This document shows positions 57,904-64,000 of a stretch of DNA of 64,000 nt, piece by piece; positions within the stretch are counted from its first letter, which is position 1, and the number at the start of each line of letters is the position of its first letter. This stretch comes from Parascedosporium putredinis (lineage: Eukaryota; Ascomycota; Sordariomycetes; Microascales; Microascaceae). The stretch lies in assembly GCA_949357655.1 (NCBI GenBank), contig CASHTG010000011.1, positions 868,001 through 932,000 on the forward strand. The letters are read 5' to 3'. Below the pieces are notes generated by a model. It was not told where the DNA came from and ran no database searches. It saw only the letters and a program-made list of their open reading frames with translations. Made by a program: the position numbers and the translations under genes.

Positions 57904-60146
57904 CTACAACTTTGCAGCGCCTTCCACAATCATTTTCCAGTCCTTCTCCCTGAAAGGGACGTATTCACGGTCCTGCAGCCAGTATACCGTATCCAGGTCA
58001 ACTTTCGACGGATCAACCCCTCCGTTCTCAGGTTGTGTTTCTGATGTTTATGAGTGCCAGTTGTCTGCATCTCCGGCATGAGACGTAGGAATATGGGTCT
58101 TGCATATGACGGCAACGATCTCGACACATGTTCTCCGATGCTACGAAAGAGAACGTCGTCAGGCGAACCGTCCACGACGATAGCAGCACAGCCGGCGCGG
58201 CCGTCGTGGTGAGGCAGCTGGACACCGTAGACATTGGCTTCATGGACCGCTGGGTGCGAACCCAGAATCTGGCCTACCTCTGCAGTGGAGACATTCTCGC
58301 TCTTCCACCTGAATGTGTCGCCAATGCGGTCAGCGAAGAACACGCGACCATCCTTATCCCAGATGACGAGATCGCCAGTGCGGAACCATGCGTCACCCTT
58401 TGAAAAACGTCTCGCAATATCTTGGAGCCAGTCGCTTTTGAGTTATTGTAATACCCTTGAAACTTGGTTTCCGTGTCCTTTGGTAGCTTGAACAACATCT
58501 CTCCAGGTTGGCCAGGCGCCACCTTCTTGCAAAACCCCGATTTTGGGTCTCGCCAGGGCGCATCAAGATCCATGTCGACTTCAACGAGGGCAACCCCAAA
58601 AGACATGACAGCGTCGTAAAGCCATCCATTCCTTCCCACAGCACCCATGGTGAAGTCGTTTCTGCTAAAGTTGAACGTGCCGAGTGGCGCCTCGGTCGCT
58701 GCGTAAAACTCGCCAATAGCATCTATGCCAAACCGCTCCTTGAACTCGGCCCAGACATCGGGGCGCAGGCCGTTACCAAACGCAGTGCGGACTCTATGTT
58801 TCTTGTCCAAGTTTTCCCCAGTGTCTTTTTCAGTCTGGACAGGAGCCTTGAGCAAATAGCGACACATTTCACCCACATATTGGATAATTGAAGCATCGGC
58901 TGCTCGAACATCGTCCCAGAATCGAGTGGCGGAGAACTTTCTACCAATTGCAATCGTCTTTCCTGCTTCAAGAGTATTTAGGAGACCCAGAATGGCGGCT
59001 GAGCTGTGGTAGAGAGGCATCGCCTGTGGAAACACGATTTGTTAGCAACAATGATGCCAAGGCAAGCAAGCACGGGGTGATAGGATCTAGCCAGGAACAC
59101 GGTAGGTGAAAAAGAGCAGAGAAGGATGGTAACAGTACAGAGACGAAGAGGAGATTCTCAAGCGGGGAGTGGAGGCGAAGGAGCGAGGTTTTGTGCAAAC
59201 TCACGGTGTAAAAGACATCGCCTGGTCTCCAGCCAAGCCAGCGAGACACGAAGCCAGCGCCTGATATGCACTTAGACCAGGATACAATAGCAGGTTTCGG
59301 CATTCCAGTAGTGCCAGAGGTATAAATCAAGATAGCGAGGCCGTGTCCAAACTCCTCAGTCCTCTCTGAATCCGGACGTCTCTGGGGTTCAGTGCTCAAA
59401 ATCTCGCGCTCCAAACCGGGGTTAAGTTCCACAATGCGTACATGACTGAGGTCCTTCCTCACATCATCAGTCACATTAGAAGCAACATTTGGGTCAACCA
59501 GCAATAGAGATGCGTTCGAAGTCTTGACGCAGTGTGTTAAAGTCGGGCCGGAGAGGTTGTAATTCATAAAGGCGGGCTTTGCGCCAATCGACCAGATCCC
59601 CATCCACAGAAAAACAAAGATATCGGAGTTCTCAAAGTCCATGGCCACAATATCCTGCGGTTTCACCCCGTGCGCTTGGCGTAGCCAGGCACCATACCGA
59701 AGGACTATGTCATATGTTTGGGCGTAAGTGTACACCTTCCCTCGAATTTCAGAAAGGGGATGTGCGCAGTTGATGCCCCCTTTGCGTTCGATTCGAGGAC
59801 ATAGAATGGGCTAAGACGGTCTCTCATTTCACGGTATCTAGCCGTGATAGCAGTCGGAGCGAGAGACCTTATCAGAAGCCAGTCATACCAAAAGACGTTT
59901 TGGCATTGAGGTAGCTGAGACCGGCGATGGCTGCAGGTGCAGCAAGAGTGAGGGGAACTAGGATATATCAGCATCCGTTCTCAGCAGACAACCGAATGCG
60001 CAGGGGAAGATGGAAACAAATGGATTTGGCTGATGAGGGGAAAGATTCAACGAAATCGATGGCGAGGCAAGGCCATATCCAACAAGGGAACATCTCTCTG
60101 CCCTCAAAAGCCCAGTTGATTTCGGTGTTGTGGACTTACACGACAT
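57904..60146 (-). CDS. FAT1: Very-long-chain acyl-CoA synthetase / fatty acid transporter
   Basis: Activates long and very long fatty acids to CoA esters with ATP. The Fat1/FATP family also takes part in fatty acid import. Exon 1 is only seven bases (60140-60146, ATGTCGT), then exon 2 at 59205-59957 and exon 3 at 57904-59023, giving about 626 residues. The N-terminus MSFPLTLAAPAAIAGLSYLN is hydrophobic. The AMP-binding motif is ILIYTSGTTGMPKPAI. Then come AMPLYHSSAAILG, IQYVGEMCRYLL and FGIDAIGEFYAATEAP, with WFRTGDLVIWDKDGRVFFAD and the FATP motif FRWKSENVSTAEVG. The C-terminus is EGAAKL, and AKL is a peroxisomal PTS1 signal. The frame changes near 59891-59894, 59739-59741, 58396-58407 and 58017-58020, again at short homopolymers. 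Peroxisome or ER/lipid-droplet location is likely. Good confidence in the family. Confidence 0.9.
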
Positions 60147-62381
60147 ATCAGCAATTTTTCAAGAGCCCTCCGCGTGAATACTAGATCTCTCCCAAAGCCG
60201 CTGTCGTATCTGCTCGAGAAAAACGAATGCGATAGTGAGCGAAAAAGAAAGCCGGCCGAACACGATAGAACCTCAGTAGGGCGACCTTGAGCCAAGAAGG
60301 AAAGGGGGACAAGATGATACAAGGTACAAGATGCAAGATGAAAGCGCGGGTCCCCTGGCGTATGTTCACTCGGACAGAAAGAGGTCCAAAATAGCTCAAT
60401 AGGTGTGTGGAACGTAGAGGGGCGATCGTCTTAACTGTAAGTGTGCCTAGCTAGTTGCACATCGGCAGCTCGGTAAGGGGCGATTAATTTGTTCAGCTCA
60501 GGACCAAATTGGGTCTTTAAGAAGAGTATGGCCAAGCCACGTCGTCACTCTCGAGAAAGGGGCAAGGTTGAACGTTAATCGATGCGAGTTGGCAGGCAAA
60601 GGACAGGCTGAGAGTGTGGGACACTGGGAATGAAAACAGCTCGAGATGGGGGTGGGGAAGTGACAGAGCACGAGAGGGTATTATACCAAGAGACAGGAGA
60701 GGGAATCTGCCACACTTGTCAAAAAAGTGGTATAGTGACTACTGCAAATGGCAAGGAAGGGTCCGTTCGAATCGAGCTGGTGAAAGAGGGGAGTGGCAAT
60801 GGATTCTCCAGCATCAGGGCAGGAGGAAGCCCCAGCTTCGACTAGCGCGCGGTTTCCAAACACGCTCCGAGTTTGGCAAGTCTCACGAATTGGAAGCTTT
60901 GGTAGCATCCAGAGAGGGGAGAGAAAGTACGGCCGGACCCTCGGGGAAATCAGATCGGGTCGGCAAGTTCTGACGACGTCAATAGATGACGGTGGTTCCC
61001 CACTAAACAGTCAACTGGAGTTGCAAGTTCTCAAACTAATTGTGCTCTAGTGCTCCGTCTGGAACATTGAAGAGCAAGTTGCGTGCGCACAGTTCCGGTC
61101 ACATCAAATTTGACGAAGTACCAAGAGCTATGGCTGCTGTGAAAACAACGCGGTCGTGTTCCGGGCTGGCCAAACTTACCTCGGCAATTTTTAATCCTCT
61201 TGAATCTGAGGAGCGGTCCCAGCGTTTCTGTCTTTCCAGTCCGGGCAAGCCAAGCCTGGGCCTGAAGCAGCGCCACAGACATTCCGCAATCGATGCCAAC
61301 AGCCTCAGCTCCCATTCCATCACGTGTGGAGCAGGCGCCCCACATTCCAGGAGCGCTTTATACGAAGTACACCAATACTAGGAGCCGAGTGCACAACGGC
61401 CGGCTCAGGTCCATACTACTAAGATTTGATGAAGGTTGGGTCCAGAATGTCAATCTGCCTCCATCTGTTCATTGCACCCTTTGCCGGCCTGCATATGGCA
61501 AAGAGAAGTCGGGAGGTTACTAGGGATCACCCACCGGCTGTCTCCGGGACTAACATGTGATAGAGCATAGTGCTCGAAAGTTCTTCCCCAGCTTTATTGT
61601 TCTTGTCTGTGCACTTCCCCTCCCGCTGGCTCAAGTGCCCCGTAACAAACCTCGGTACCTATCAATGATCCATCCATTAGATCAATCCATCCATCAATGG
61701 ATCCATTAGATCCATTGGTGCTCGATCGCCCTGCTCACGGCGCGCACACTATTACTTCCTCCACTCCCCTTCACTATCCCAAACTGAATAGACATGAACC
61801 AAGCCCAAAGGCTAAAGAGGATGTATCCGGTCTGGTTTGTTTGTCTTCATCTCTCCATCCACCGATTGCCTTTGTCACTTGCGGGGTTGGATCTTTTTGC
61901 CAATCTGCCCTTACACGATGTCACCAAGCGCATCTCAGTAGCAACCCCGGATTTGAGGGCACCAATCAGTTGTGAGAGCGTTAGGCCGGATTGATCAGGC
62001 CGTACCTACCAATGATACAACTAGTTGTCGGGGAACGGAAATGGTTCAAAAATAGGACGTCTTCTAATATTCGCAGTCTAGAACGAACGAGATCCGCAAC
62101 CTCCCGGGCGCCGTGCTACTCCGAAACCCACCCATTCATAGCTCAGTTTAACAGGGTTGTCGCCCCCAAGTCATCACCTTCTATCAATCAAGCCCACTCA
62201 CTATTGGCTCCCACTACTATGAGGTCGTTCTCCTAACGATATTAAACTCAACGAAGCCGCGGAGGAGGTGGGTGACGGTATGAGGTCAGACGGGAAGGCA
62301 GTGAAAGAAGGGGGCATATATCTCGGCCGAATCAGGCCAAGTTTCGGAGGAGCAACGCATTGCGCCGTGCTTCCTCACGGA
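60147..62381. other. Intergenic, 2.2 kb
   Basis: It lies upstream of FAT1 and downstream of the unrecognised gene at the right edge, both leftward. Plus-strand open frames at about 60614-60973 and 61040-61381 have no motif. It contains the densest group of GATCCAT motifs in the window. Confidence 0.45.
61661..61728. repeat. Cluster of ATCAATGGATCCATTAGATC-type motifs
   Basis: Six or more variants of ATGGATC, GATCCATT and ATCCATCCAT occur within about 70 bases, several forming small palindromes around GGATCC. It looks like local amplification of the motif that is scattered singly through other non-coding parts of the window. Confidence 0.7.
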
Positions 62382-63814
62382 TTAGTCCGGAGGTGGGAAA
62401 ACGTCCTGCGGGCATATCTCCCGCAAGCTAATCGGTGCCATGGGATCCCGTATGATTGCTTGAGCTTGGCTAATAAACCAAGGCTGGCCTTCACCAACCC
62501 GGCGAGCAACGGGGATGGGGAAGCCATGTTGCGGATCGATGTCCACGAGAAAGTCGCCAACTCGAAAGGGGCCCACCATACCCTCACGCGTTAGCCGTCG
62601 CACAGTCTCTAGTTCAAATTGTATTCGCGCCACCCTTAACGCTCGCTCCTTCTCCATTTCGTCATCAAGAGACTTTGGAGGCTCGGGCCGTTGAAACCCC
62701 GCCGTGATAATACTGGAACTCTCGCGTAGGATTGGGTACGAGCTCAAGACCATTGTTAGAGGACCTTCGTCCATACACTCGTTGGAACCACTGTGGACGT
62801 AGGTTGGGTCAGTGCCTACGGATCTAGCAGCCGTCGAGGGTTCGACTGGGAAAAGCTGCGCGTTCTGGCTCCAGGCTAGATTATCTCCATCTATATGGCC
62901 GATAACTTCGTCCACGCCTCTCTCACCATTCCCCAAATTCATACGTTTGACCCTACGAGCATCGTAGGGACTGGTGGCATGGGAATGAACTTGCTCTTGG
63001 GTTCCGTTAGACACTGGTGTCACATCTTTGGCTGTCGAGGTTTCAAGAATAGTTTGCCCAGGTGTATTAACCGCGGGCGGAATCTGATCCATGATGAAAC
63101 AGCCGCCATCTCTCTCTATCCCTGAAGGAAGAGGCCCTTTCTCATATAGGTGGTTCAATGACTGCTCATTGGGAATGGATACGCGACCTGAGGGTGGCCC
63201 ATCAAAGCGGACTTGGGGAAGTTTGTGTGGAGAAAAGTTTGCTCTGCCAGCGACCTCCTCGGTCTTCCTTTCATGCGGAATCAGGGGCGCTGCAAGCCCT
63301 TGAAGTGCCTGGCTGGCTAGGCTGTTGTTGACTGGCAAGTGAACCTCCCTCGTCGACCCTAAACATCCATCAGTAAGGCTTTTATGCTTATTACTCCGGC
63401 GACTCCAGGGTTGCCGTTACCGAAACTGTAAGTATTTTTGAGATTTAGGGTCTCACTAGTTTGGCCAGTATGGACATCCTCAGGAACCCTTCTTGAGCTC
63501 GTATCCCCGGGAGCCAACAAACTTAAAGAGGAGATTTCCTCTAACTTTGCTGTGGGACTGTCTCTGTCCATAATCTTGTCCGTTGTACGTTCGGTTTTGA
63601 GTGGAGGTGAGAGTAAGCTGAAATTTTGGAGAAAAGAGAGAGTAAACCCCTCAACACAAATCCCTTCACTTAAGGCCTGTCAACATATAAGGGCTTGGAA
63701 TGGTCCTGCTGATCTACCAGAAAGCTGTTGGTGGTTGATAATCATCGCATCTGGAGCACCAGGTCGTACCTTCCATTTCTGTCGACGCAAGCCTTTATCT
63801 ACAAGCCTCGCCAT
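62382..63814 (-). CDS. Unrecognised gene, possibly broken, near right edge
   Basis: I do not recognise this gene. The longest uninterrupted stretch is about 318 codons (62382-63338), hydrophilic, with Pro/Ser-rich parts and a compact C-terminal part. That part contains ERALRVARIQFELETVRRL, FRVGDFLVDIDPQHGFPIPV and QPWFISQAQAIIRDP, and ends FPPPD. Upstream, another frame is open from an ATG at 63814 (MARLVDKGLRRQKWKVRPGA) to 63359. It is interrupted only by a TGA at 63680-63682, directly followed by CAG. A frame change between about 63350 and 63420 would join the two. The TGACAG could be an intron acceptor, but I could not find a donor giving an intron of normal length. It may be a real gene with sequence errors, or a decaying one. 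The 5' end may lie beyond the window. Confidence 0.4.
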
Positions 63815-64000
63815 CGAGGTATATCCTATATCAAATCTATATTTGAAGCTCAGTTTGGGGACACTTGTTTTGAAATGTGAGAATAGTGGTATCTCAAATA
63901 GAAAGAAAGAAGATATCCCGGGTAAGCTACTATATATATAGGCCATGCTAATGATCTGATCTTCTGCCTACAGATTACCTTGTAGAAATCGAAGAGACCA

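Overview
The window reads as nuclear DNA of a filamentous ascomycete, most likely a sordariomycete of the Sordariales/Chaetomiaceae type (inference). Support comes from short GT-AG introns of about 70-260 bases with CTAAC/CTGAC-like branch sites, single-gene transcription units, pyrimidine-rich leaders, a GH10 xylanase and a CBM1 cellulose-binding protein, and orthologues of COX10, PRX1, GPI17 and FAT1. I see no tRNA, rRNA, CRISPR array or intact transposon.

Layout, left to right. 1-1536 (-): sulfite oxidase, C-terminus off the edge. 5119-12841 (-): a very large unrecognised protein with mixed C2H2/C2HC zinc-finger-like motifs, a His-rich heptad repeat, an Asp/Gly tract and a 48-residue tandem repeat. 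14579-16085 (-): divergent transaldolase. 17681-19242 (+): COX10. 21012-22156 (-): Myb/SANT-like factor. 22157-31160: a 9-kb gene-poor stretch between divergent genes. 31161-33388 (+): hexose-type MFS transporter. 36618-37626 (+): 1-Cys peroxiredoxin. 37627-43172: a second gene-poor stretch. 43173-46690 (+): kelch + BTB protein. 47726-49476 (-): PIG-S/Gpi17. 51788-52220 (+): small secreted CBM1 protein. 53775-55343 (+): GH10 xylanase. 55650-57239 (-): alpha/beta hydrolase. 57904-60146 (-): FAT1-type acyl-CoA synthetase ending in AKL. 62382-63814 (-): unrecognised gene with an in-frame stop and a frame change.

Functional threads are loose. Sulfite oxidase, COX10 and probably PRX1 serve mitochondria or redox defence. 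CBM1, GH10 and the sugar transporter fit plant-polysaccharide use but are not one tight cluster.

Most conserved genes here change reading frame once or several times, nearly always at a short homopolymer and usually where one base seems missing. COX10 alone needs six corrections. PRX1 and GH10 need none. This looks like residual long-read indel error, not decay. CDS limits below therefore span the gene, and the protein cannot be obtained by straight translation. All splice sites and coordinates were read by eye.
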